Assembly: GCF_000346465.2 (NCBI RefSeq)
Contig: NC_034014.1
Coordinates: 10,228,505 to 10,292,504, forward strand
Source: Prunus persica
Lineage: Eukaryota > Streptophyta > Magnoliopsida > Rosales > Rosaceae
Reading direction: 5' to 3'
DNA: 64,000 nt
Part shown: positions 54,561-64,000 of the stretch, piece by piece
How the letters are laid out: every line of letters starts with the position of its first letter
Position numbering within the stretch: position 1 is the first letter of the stretch
Made by a program: the position numbers and the translations under genes
Notes under the pieces: generated by a model
Told to the model about the DNA's origin: nothing
The model's database searches: none
The model's input: the letters and a program-made list of their open reading frames with translations, nothing else

Positions 54561-56996
54561 GTCATTGGCGAGCAAAATTCTAAAAGCCAAATATTTTCCA
54601 CAAACCAGCTTCTGGGAAGCTACGTTGGGATCAAGGCTATCTTTTGTTTGGAAGAGCATCTGGACGGCTTTCGAGATGGGATCAAGATTTCGAATTGGTG
54701 ATGGAAAATCAGCAAGAATTTTGGGGGATAGATGGGTGCCAAGGCCTGCCACTTTTGCTGTGATCACCTTACGTCTACATGGTATGGAGGATACCAGGGT
54801 GAGTGAGTTGATATGTAATGAGGGCTCTCCACAATGGGATCTCTAGAAACTCAATAATCTTTTTTTACCTGTTGATGTGGCTGACATTGCACGAATCCCC
54901 TTAAGTATTCGAGCGCCTCCAGACCGGATTGTATGACATTATGATAAACATGGTGTGTTCACATTAAAGAGTGCATATAGAGTGGCCTTGCAACTTACTT
55001 CTGGTGATGAGGACGGGTCTTCCTCATCCAGTGCAGATAATAGTATGCTATGGAGACTTATTTGGAAAGCCACTGTACCCAGTGGCGGATGCAGGAATTG
55101 CCACTCGTGGGGTCACAAAAATAGTGGTGGTGACGGAGACGGCTGTTGGTGAACGGCATCTAGCACCCTTGGCGGCGATGTCAAGGGATGAGATATTGGT
55201 GGTGGACAGGGACGGACCCATGAATTGCAAATTGGGCGGGCTAAATTTACCTTAAGTACAAATGTATTAAGAAAATTTGGTGAGTTTTTGTGGATTTTGG
55301 TTGGTTTTTGTAGATTTTTAGGCTTGAACAATAGATTGTATTAACTGAAAACTAGAAGTAACCCACAGGAGTGGGTTTTTTTTTTTGGATAAATTATAAG
55401 CCCTTGTTATATTTTTATTTTATATAAGCAATCTTTTTTCAGTATATTTTCTTCATCATATTTAGAACTTTTTGTTATTATACGACATTTGAAATAGAAA
55501 AAATGTTGGAATTATTGATAATATTGTTGAAATATTTAGAAGGATTTGAAAGAAAACAAAGAAAAAAAAAAGAAAAAGAAAAAGATTATATTTCCCCTCT
55601 CTCTTTTTTATTATATTTTCCCCTCTCTCTCTTTTTAATCACTCCCTCTCTTTTTTATTCTTTTTTCCTCTTTCTCTCCCTCCTCCCGTCTCCCTCTTTC
55701 TTTATTCTTTTTCCTTCTTCCTTTTTCCCCTCTCTGTTTTTATTCTTTTTCCTTCTTCCTCTCTTCTTCTTTTCTTTCTTCTCTCTCCTCCGTCTGCTCC
55801 ATCTCTCTTCCCTCTCTCTCTTTCTTCTTGCTCCAGCTGCCACCACCGAAGCTTCTTCTTCTTCTCCTTGGGGTCACTTCCATAGCTGCCAAGGGCAAAA
55901 GCCAGTCCCTACCACTAAACTCCAGATCTGTCGTGGGGTCGTCTGACCCCATTGACCCCATGGTGCATCCGCCACTGACTGTACCTACAAAGCTTAAATT
56001 TTTTGCATGGCGTGTAGCCCATGATATCCTACCTACTAAGTCAAACTTAATTAAAAAGGTTGTAGATATGCAGGAGCTGTGCTTGTTTGGTGGCGACGCC
56101 ACTGAAAGTGCTTTACATGTCCTTGTTATGTGTCCATTTGCGGTGGCTACTTGGGATATTTCTATGTTGACAAGGCATGCCCATCAGGTACGTTGTAATA
56201 CAATGAAAGATTGGCTGAGATAGATGCCGGAGAGTACAAAATAAAGCGCAGACGGATCATATTATCACTTTGCTATGGGCTAGCTATATGGGGAAACCAA
56301 AATACACTGTTGTGGCAGGGAGTTCAACGATCTCCACATGATGTTGTGGTCTTTGCGCAACAATATGTGCATGAATTTATTACGGTAAATGGTACTCTAT
56401 CCAAAGTAACTAATCAGTGCAGGATGCCGTTAAATGGGCAGCATTACCGTCAGGCCGCCTCAAACTCAACTTTGATTGAGCATTTGATCCTACTTCGGGT
56501 AGAGTGGCTGTTGGGGTTGTTGCCAGAGACGCGGATGGAGGTTTTGTGGCTGCAATGGCAAAATCAGTTAGGGAAGTGCAATCGGTTGAACATGCAGAAA
56601 TTCTTGCGGCTCCTAAAGAGGTGGCCCTTGCTCTCTCACTTGGGATTGCATCTCCCATCTTCGAAGGAGACTTTGCTGTGGTGGTTGCAGCCGTAAAGCG
56701 AGCAGGACAGGATTATTCCAACATTGGTACCATTGTTGAAGACGTAAAGCATCTTCAGAAACAATTTCCTGGCTCTGTTTTTCAATTTACTCATAGGGAA
56801 GCAAATGGTGTTGCACACCAACTTGCTCGATTTGGTTTGCATACTGTGGACAACTTTACTTAGTTTGAGGTGCCCCCTGATCTTATTCAGGACGCCCTAT
56901 TACCCCTCCCCCCCCCCCCCCCCTCCCCCGTTGTAACTTTTCATTTTATCAATAAAGTTTCCCTTGTTCCATCGAGGTTCTCTAAAAAAAAATAAA
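54561..56996 (+). mobile_element. 5'-truncated LINE with poly-A tail, split by hAT copy B
   Basis: Flanked by the 14-bp repeat AATGCAACTTCTTA (54547-54560, 56997-57010). An AATAAA at about 56951 and an A-rich end are consistent with target-primed insertion on the plus strand. It encodes the C-terminal part of a plant L1-type ORF2: RFRIGDGKSARILGDRW, then a zinc-binding RVT segment (FFAWRVAHDILPTKSNL ... ALHVLVMCPFA) and an RNase H-like domain (GVVARDADGGFVAAMAKS ... HREANGVAHQLARFG). Stops (about 54843, 54937) and frameshifts break it. The hAT element at 55080-55977 interrupts the zinc-binding part. A C-rich run lies at 56909-56930. Confidence 0.92.
55080..55977. mobile_element. hAT non-autonomous element, copy B, 898 bp
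   Basis: Perfect 14-bp terminal inverted repeats CAGTGGCGGATGCA / TGCATCCGCCACTG and 8-bp target duplication ACTGTACC (55072-55079, 55978-55985). It is collinear with 11669-12590. Excising it restores the LINE frame exactly (LIWKATVP then TKLKFFAWR). Confidence 0.95.
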
Positions 56997-57010
56997 AATG
57001 CAACTTCTTA

Positions 57011-58560
57011 ATTTGAAATTAATATAATGCTATTAATTTTGATCATGAAGGCAATTAATTGAATGGTAAAACTAAAAAAGAAACAAACGATCAATTATAC
57101 AAAATCATTATATTCAGAAGCAATTACTTAGTTAATTAATACCTTAAAATCAGATTGTTTCCCATTTTCACCTCAATCCAAAGAAAAACAAATTTAGTCA
57201 GCCTCCTAAAAAGGGTATGTAATCTTATGTGGTAAAGTAGTCAAAGGGCTTAAATCAAAAAGACAAAATACGAGGATTACATCCAACTATTGTTATACCT
57301 TTAGGATTTATCTCAAATTATCTTCTTTTTTTTGTATGGAGGCAATACAAGGATCCGTTTGAATTCATGGATTTGATTAGGTAGATTTGGATTTAGAGGC
57401 CCAAATCCACATCCTTTCCATCATTTTGGACATATTTTAAAGGGAGATTCACTATTATACCTAATATGGGAGCCCAAATTATAAAAATACCCCATATGAA
57501 ATGGACTGTAGAAACACACCCAAAGCCCATTTACAACATAACAAAAAAGCTTTTAACTTCTTATAAATTACAAAACTGCCATCAATTTCTTAAAACAAGC
57601 CCAACCCCAAAATCTCATTAAAATACTCAAAACACTTAATAGGGTATCAAAGTAATTTAATAATTAATATTAAATTCAATAAGGTCAGTTTTCATTTTTT
57701 GGATTTTTTTTGGGTTTGTTTATAGAAATTCAGTTATGTAGGGTTTATTTATAATATTAGTGCTAGAAATGGGTATATCACTAAATATCTCTATTTTAAA
57801 TTTGACCCAAATTTTCATAGGCTCAAAAGTAGAACATCTAAACCAAGCATTTGAGAGGATTTCAAGCTTTTAATTTTTACACATGAGAATGTGAGATGAA
57901 AAAATAAAAAGGGAATAGAGGGGGACATATGAGAAAGAAAACCCGGGGTTTTGTTTGTTGTCCGTTGTGGTTTTGAGTTAGCATACACTGTATACATAGG
58001 GGGCATGAACGAAAATTGCTTTTTCTTACAGAAAGTGTAAAGTATAATAGGCATTTTAGCTTTTGATTTATTTATTTTATATTTAGGCTTTTTAGTGGCC
58101 ATATCCTTACATTTAGACCCAATTTGCATTTTGGTACTCTAATTAATTCGCAAAATGGCTTATGTAGTTCCTCAACTTTATTTTTCGTTAGCAGTGTTAG
58201 TCATGTTGTCACATTTGTTAAATTTTCTAATAAATTTAGAGGGAAGTGTCAACTTTAAATCCCTTGAATTAAATTTTAATGAGATGACGTCTTAACGAAA
58301 GAAGTCAAACATATCCTAACAAAGAATCCAGATCCTAATTAGAAAGCACTAATGACACGTAATTAACAAAGCCCAAAGTTTGTTACATTGCATTTGGATA
58401 AAAACAAACAAAATTCGTTTGGAATTTGCTTGGACAATAATTTTTGGTGTAACTAGATGTTTCCAAATACTATCCTAGAATCGTAGTCGTGACTCATAAC
58501 CAATGGGCCCAATTGCGCCAACAAAATATTTCCCTTGAATCCAACGGCTAAGAGCTTTGC
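57011..58560. other. Intergenic, AT-rich; no gene seen
   Basis: No coding region supported. Frames under 105 codons show no known domain. Confidence 0.6.
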
Positions 58561-58586
58561 TTCTCGATCTTACTCGGTCCATCCCT

Positions 58587-59043
58587 TATAAAACCTCACA
58601 AACCCACAATAGTAGCCCAATACCACAAGCAACCATTTGTTTCTCTCTTTTCTCTCGTCGTCTCAATCTCTAGAAGAAGCATTTGTCAGTAAGCAATTTT
58701 TCCCCAATATTCATCGGCTCCTTTTTACTTGCAATTTTAGGGCTTGTGATCGACTTCCCTAACATTTTGATATCAGTAAGTTCACCTCAAGTGTGTGGTT
58801 CTGATAGATTTTGTTGGATTAGTTTTCGTTTCATGTACATTATGCTCCCGATTGATAAATCTCAGACCTCACTGAGAGAAGAAAATGCAGAGGAAGAGCT
58901 CTCTAATTTTCTCTCCTAAAGGAAGTGATGGCAACCATGTTGTAGCCTCCCTTTCTACCAAAAATAAGTCTCCTCTAAAATCCCCCAGCTGGCAGCCAAA
59001 CATTGGCTTCATAATAAGACAAAGGAGGAATAGTTGGCAATAA
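58587..59043 (+). other. Promoter-like TATA box and short unrecognised ORF
   Basis: TATAAAA at 58587-58593 is followed by a C/T-rich leader (TTTGTTTCTCTCTTTTCTC, from about 58636). At 58885-59043 a 52-codon frame starts MQRKSSLIFSPKGSDGNHVV and ends NSWQ. It is basic and Ser-rich with no domain I recognise. It may be the first exon of a lost gene, a short peptide gene, or chance. Confidence 0.3.
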
Positions 59044-60200
59044 AAACAAACTCTCATGTGAATAGATAACTAGTCATATCAACTATCATTTAAATGAATT
59101 CAATGTATTTTTACCTTCAAGGATCTTGATTTCATGTGAGCCTTGACAAGATTTATCTCAATTTATGTAATCATCTTAAAAGCAGACTTAAACTAGCCTA
59201 AATTCCTTGAGCTTGATTAATTACATACAAGATTACAAGTTTATTTAGGAAAGCTAAAAGTATTACCAAAACAAAACCTAACATAAAGACTTTAGCTCTA
59301 GAGATAATTCAATGGCTTCACGTTAGTGTTTTTAGTTGTTTATGCCTAAGATGATCAAAATCAAAGTCATACTCAAATCAAAATCGAAGTCGAACTCAAA
59401 CCGAATTAAATCGACATCAAATTCGAAATGAAAAACGGAACCAAAGTTAGAGAAGCCAAAATCAAGAGCCCACTTGAGTGGAGGTATTTCCTTATGAAAT
59501 CTACCTCCTTTCAAAGAGTGATTTAGGGAGGGAGAGAAAAGAATACGATGGTTGGATATGAGGACGCTTCTTTTGAAAAGAAGCTAAAAAAATTTAATTG
59601 GTCACAAATGTTGCTAAGAAGACATGTGAGGACACCGTACCATACCCACTTTATGTGTTTTAGATTATTCAATTTAAACTCTATATATTGACTAAATTTG
59701 AAGTAGCCACTACTTGTCAACGTTTAAAAAATGAGCCGCAATAAATTTTATTTATTTATTTTGAATACAAGTGATAGTCTAAACTATAAGGAGGAGAGAG
59801 ATTCATACACAAACACTCACACACTCACACACTACTAATTTGCGTCGCACCTGAGGTAAATAGTCTGTAAGTCAAAGCCCTTTTTCACTGTGCTAGACCA
59901 CGTTAGCAAGCACCAATAATTTTAATAACAAAAGGGCTACACCGAAAATGTGATAAAGAGGTTTGATATGGGTTCATGTAGTTTTGGTGATGTTCCTATC
60001 ATGATCTGATTGAGTGATTGATAGCTTGAGGTCTTTGATTTTCTTTTAAATTTTGGTTTTTTTTGCTTCAAAATTGGCTAATTATTCTGTCACCTATTTC
60101 GCTACGACTACAAATCAACTTCCAATAGGGTAATTGCATCCAAATCATCCTTACACCCATCATATTTCGAAGTGTATGCTATTTAATTGACTCAACAAGT
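59044..60200. other. Intergenic; no gene seen
   Basis: AT-rich, with a short CACA-rich tract at about 59808-59833. No supported coding region. Confidence 0.6.
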
Positions 60201-60209
60201 GTTTACGTT

Positions 60210-60900
60210 ATAGGCTGCGGATAAGACCTAGTTTCATGGTCTCTTCCCCTCTAACTATTCCCATTCTTAACAAAGAGTTTGGAAACATCCTTGGAAGCTT
60301 AAATTAACGCCTAAGGTACAAGTTTTCCTTTGGCATGCACTAAAAAATGTTCTTCCATGTCAAGCTGCTCTAGCAGGTTGACATGTGATACCCTCTGGCG
60401 TTTGTTCTTGTTGTTTGAGAGCTGATGAAGATTTGTTGCATTCGTTTTGGTCTTTTAAGTTTGCATAATAGTTTTGGAATTGTTCTCCTCTGTGCCAAGC
60501 AACAGTATTTTCTTTCATGAATATCTTTTATCATATTCGTATTATATTTTAGGAGGAGGATATATATTCATTTGCAGTGATAGCTTGGATGATTTGAGCA
60601 TAGAGCAACATGAGCCTTCATGGAGGCTTAATGAGAAAGCCTTGACACATCACTAGCCTTCTATAAGGAGAGTGTGTTGATCTAAGTACAGCTGCTAAGC
60701 TATCTCATGTAGTTTCTTGTTGTTGAAGCCCCCTGAGGAGGATTTGTTGGAATTAAATGTTGATGAGGCATATTGTGTGGTTGATAGAAAGATGGGGTTG
60801 GGAGCAGTAGTTCAAAATGCCCATGGATAATTAATTGGTGCCATGACTAAACCTATAATTGATTGTCTTTCCTCAAAAAAAAAATTTTAAAAAAAAAATT
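60210..60900 (+). pseudogene. LINE remnant: RVT zinc-binding and RNase H-like pieces
   Basis: Plus-strand coding for a zinc-binding RVT segment (KLTPKVQVFLWHALKNVLP at about 60306-60360, then CSCCLRADEDLLHSFW) and the start of an RNase H-like domain (ELNVDEAYCVVDRKMGLGAV, about 60745-60805). Stops interrupt it. It ends in an A-rich tract (60876-60899) next to the start of the duplicated PGG segment. I found no clear target duplication. Confidence 0.75.
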
Positions 60901-61491
60901 GAAGTTTTTTTTGTGATTAGAAATAGAGTTCGTCATCGAGCCGGACTTTATGGGAAATTTTAATTTTTTGGATTGGGTTCGGCGGGCCAAGATTTCAAAG
61001 ATCTTGGCCTGGGTCGGACTTTTTTTTCAAAGTCTTTTAATTTTTTTTGTCAAAAGTGATAGATAAAGACTATTCTCTTAAAAAATAGTATAGATTACTA
61101 CATAACTTAAGAAAACAAAAACATTAACTCTTTGACTAAACCCAGACCAATAACCAATATATTTAAAAAATATTCTACCTAAAAATGAATCTTATGAAAA
61201 TATTAGCCAAACTCTTTGCAGTTTTTTTGTCTCTTCTCTCTCTCTCTCTCTCTCTCTCCTTTTCTTTTGATAATTTCAATTTGGGAATTAGGGTTTCTGA
61301 TTTTTTTTATTTTAATTTCAAATTTTTTCTAGATCTTAAAAATAGTTTGGAGTTCAATACTAAACAAGTATTTAGATCCTTAAATCAGTATTTAAAAACT
61401 CATATTTTAACAAAAATCATAAGTTTTGAGTTCATTTTTTTAAAGTAGGATACCAAACGGGCCCTAAATTACAACTACTCATATCCTAAGT
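60901..61491. other. Duplicated 3' flank of PGG copy 2
   Basis: Matches 11475-11668 joined to 12591-13015 of the left copy, thus showing the empty site of hAT copy A. It includes a (TC)n tract at about 61230-61258, longer than in the left copy. Confidence 0.75.
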
Positions 61492-62701
61492 TGGGAGGCT
61501 GTAATTAATCGATTGGTTTTTAGCTTTCCTTGATATGTGTATAATTTCTTGTAATAAGCGTCCTCAAAAGGATTTAGATTAGTTTAAGGTTGATGGCTTA
61601 TTGTGGACCTCACAGAAAGATTGTCACATTGGTTTCTCTTCAACAAGGCGGCAATGACATTTTTCAATAAAGGTAAAATCATGCATTGCATTGCATCTTT
61701 GGTTGCTAGTCCACTTGGATGACTTGTCATCCTGATGGTACAATTTTACTGTTTATGCCAGCTTTTACTTTGTCTAGAAATTATTATTTTTGTCTTATTT
61801 GATAACCAATACATTGCTGACAACTGTCTTATTTCACAAAATATACCTTGCACTTTTGGAAAGTTTGAAGGCTCAATATTTTCTCTATGCTTTTCTTTGT
61901 GAAGGCCTTGAGGTTGCATTTATGAGATTTTAGAAAAACTTGTTTTTCATAAAATCTGCTTGTGATTACTAGCTATATCTGCATCTAGATGTCCTAAATC
62001 ATATATATCATTCTAGATCTAGAGTTTAGATTTTAAGATTGATTTTCTCCAAGAATGGTTTCTTGAGAAAATTGATCCTTTCTTAAATCTACATTTCATC
62101 AATGCATTTGTTTGAGTAGTGTTGTGCTACTGGTGCCATGAGATGATTGAGCTGAAGGATAAAGCTTCCATTGTCATGATAGACTAGCTGCAAGCAACGT
62201 TGTTGAGAAGAAGAAGATAGCTTGGAGAGGTATAGCTGCTCCTTTATAGAACTAAGAAACTTGAGATGTATCTGTTGATCTTTGTAACTATTTCTTCTTG
62301 TTAGTGGATTGCCAAGTCAGAGTGATGACCCCCAGTTTTTCCTAGGGGAGGGTTTTTGGGTAAACATTTTTGCTGTGTTGTTCTTGCTGTTATGATTAGT
62401 CATACTATACATGTTGTTGCTGAAATGCTGATGAGTGATTCTCACACACCTATTACTCTAGTTGTTGCTAGCACAAAGGATGCCTAGATTGACGAGTCCT
62501 TCTGAGTGCCTAGGTTGTCACGTAGTCTTTTTCTAAATCTGCGAGGGGTATGACATTTGTGATTAAATTTGTATGTTTGGTTGTTATGCGTTCTTAGGTC
62601 TGTGACTTGGGATTGGCTAGTCACACATTGGTTAGGAATATTTTGTTGTCTGATTCGTGCATGTTTGATCTGTCCATTGGGGTTTTAGTTTACCCCCTTC
62701 A
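61492..62701. mobile_element. 1.21-kb insertion specific to PGG copy 2, possible solo LTR
   Basis: Compared with the left copy, this block interrupts the duplicated segment. It starts TGGGAGGCTG and ends CCCCCTTCA, and CCTAAGT lies on both sides (61485-61491, 62702-62708). TG...CA ends with a short duplication suggest a solo LTR or a small non-autonomous LTR element; the duplication is 7 bp rather than 5, so two bases may match by chance. No coding domain was seen. Confidence 0.5.
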
Positions 62702-63022
62702 CCTAAGTACTTGCAGAGAATCAAGATAAATAATGAATTTGAAGATTTGGTGTTGACGCACTTTCCTTCTTCGTTAGTATTTATAAGGTTGAATTTCTAC
62801 ATTAGGACTAAGAAATACAACTCAATCAAGAGCTTAGTTGGTTATAGTATCGTTGATTTTTCGATTGATGATTTCATTTCGTACACACAAAACTTAAGCG
62901 GCATGCATTTGTTGATGATCACTATTATTTTATTACAAAACTAAGCTAGAATATACAACATATACATGATTGTGGAGGCAAGGTTTCAGTTAGAGCGTTC
63001 ACATTAATGAGGCCGTGACTTT

Positions 63023-64000
63023 CTATTGGATCATATGTTTTCTTGGCTGAAATATAAGACTGGAACAATATGTCGACAAGAACATATCGGACAAGAGTGG
63101 ATATTGCAAAAAAAGGAACAAGACCACTGGAACAAATGCAAATATAAATATAAAATCCGAGACGAAACCTAATCCGTAGTGACAAGATAAATAGAAGGCT
63201 GTGCTGAAGGCTATCATCATGGATGTCATGGAGATGAAGAGTGATGCGAGTCCTACCATTAACTTCAACGGTAAGGATTTGAGAAAATCGTTTTCTGCAT
63301 ACCGCGAGGTGAGGATGTACAAGAACATCAGCATGGAAGTTGAAGAGGAAAAGAGGGCTACTCCATCTGATATTGCAAAAATTAGAAATGCTGTCTCTTT
63401 TACGAAATTTGGTGCTCCTGTTTTATCAGCTATGCCGCCTGGTATGCTAAATGCAGCCGAAAACACGACAGTGGCAATAATGGTTGCGACAAGAATGCAC
63501 GATTTTGCAGTGTTCTTCATCCATGATTCTCCCTTATGCAATAACCCCTTATGTTCACTGGTGAATAGTTCTCTCGGTGTTTTGCCTTTCTTATTTTTCA
63601 TCTCTGTAGAGAGAGGTTGCACAATCTTTTTAACTTCCTGCACATGGAAATATTAATGCATATAAATGCATATTCATTAAAACTATGCACTAAATTATGA
63701 ACCCATGTAATTTGAGTCACACCATATGAATGTGTTACGATCATACATTGGCAACATTATTAAGTATCTTATAAGAACAAATGCAACAACAGTAGAGATT
63801 GCAAGGATAGAAGCAGAAGTACCTCAAACCATACTAACTCTCGCTGCATTTGAAGAGCTGCTCCTGACACAAGATTGAGTTGATTTTGCAGCCAGATGTA
63901 ATATGTTGTTATCCTCATCATCACTCATTGACGTTATGAAGTCCTTGATAAAGCCTATCTCATACACTAGATTGAAGATACATGCATGACGATGCAAAAC
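63023..64000 (-). pseudogene. Ankyrin/PGG-domain protein gene, copy 2, frameshifted, cut by window end
   Basis: Minus-strand exons run from beyond 64000 to 63823 (ankyrin) and 63637-63023 (PGG domain, 204 residues to the stop). The PGG exon is nearly identical to copy 1 and has the full C-terminus (FLSTYCSSLIFQPRKHM). The donor/acceptor pair is conserved. In the ankyrin exon a 14-bp deletion at about 63888, between direct repeats of ATTTTG, removes part of the HLAAKLAP region seen in copy 1 and shifts the frame. The PGG exon itself is open. As read, this copy cannot make the full-length protein, unless the deletion is spliced around or is an assembly error. Confidence 0.88.

Noticed and set aside
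60210..60900. Target duplication for the second LINE remnant
   Set aside because: No convincing direct repeat was found on either side, so it is reported only as a remnant.

Overview
This is a eukaryotic nuclear window, almost certainly from a flowering plant (eudicot). The reasons are AT-rich introns with GT-AG borders, plant lineages of LTR retrotransposons (Tat with an antisense gene, a chromodomain Ty3/Gypsy element, short-LTR Copia), hAT miniature elements and a plant ankyrin/PGG-domain gene family. A woody rosid such as a Rosaceae species is my guess, but nothing here proves it. Most of the 64 kb is transposon DNA, much of it nested. I can support two complete host genes, one fragmentary host pseudogene and two damaged copies of an ankyrin/PGG gene.

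Layout. 1-5.4 kb: a decayed Copia element, pol on the minus strand and a gag-protease piece on the plus strand, split by a 2.53-kb solo LTR (511-3040) with a 5-bp target duplication. 6.8-7.1 kb: an R2R3-MYB exon fragment. 7.4-9.7 kb: a nine-exon RRP36-type rRNA-processing gene on the minus strand, with a 605-bp hAT-like element just upstream. 11.5-14.5 kb plus 26.1-26.2 kb: one copy of an ankyrin/PGG gene, cut by an 11.6-kb Tat-lineage LTR retrotransposon (14479-26081). That element carries gag, pol and an uninterrupted four-exon antisense gene. 26.4-30.3 kb: an AT-rich tandem array in which each unit holds up to seven short inverted repeats built on GTATAGCCG...CGGCTATAC, in fixed order. 33.2-38.9 kb: a seven-exon plus-strand gene for a J-domain-like protein with a mitochondrial-type presequence. 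39.7-50.0 kb: a chromodomain (Reina-like) Ty3/Gypsy element with a Copia element nested in its RNase H region. 50.5-54.2 kb: a hAT-type element holding a second 2.56-kb solo LTR of the same family as the first. 54.5-57.0 kb: a 5'-truncated LINE with a 14-bp target duplication, itself split by a 898-bp hAT element. 60.2-60.9 kb: another LINE remnant. 60.9-64.0 kb: the second copy of the ankyrin/PGG segment, running off the window end.

The nesting gives relative ages. By eye, LTR pairs differ by about 11/287 (Reina-like), 8/503 (Tat) and 2/204 (Copia nested in Reina). The two PGG segments are a segmental duplication; the Tat and the 922-bp hAT element occur only in the left copy and a 1.2-kb insertion occurs only in the right copy. 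The host genes appear functionally unrelated to one another.

The most unusual structures are the ordered inverted-repeat array at 26.4-30.3 kb, the intact spliced antisense gene inside a retrotransposon whose own gag and pol are broken, the nine palindromic TTGCCGAACGGCAA copies in the same element, and a perfect 191-bp dimer duplication inside one solo LTR. All exon joins and identities were worked out by reading, without alignment software.
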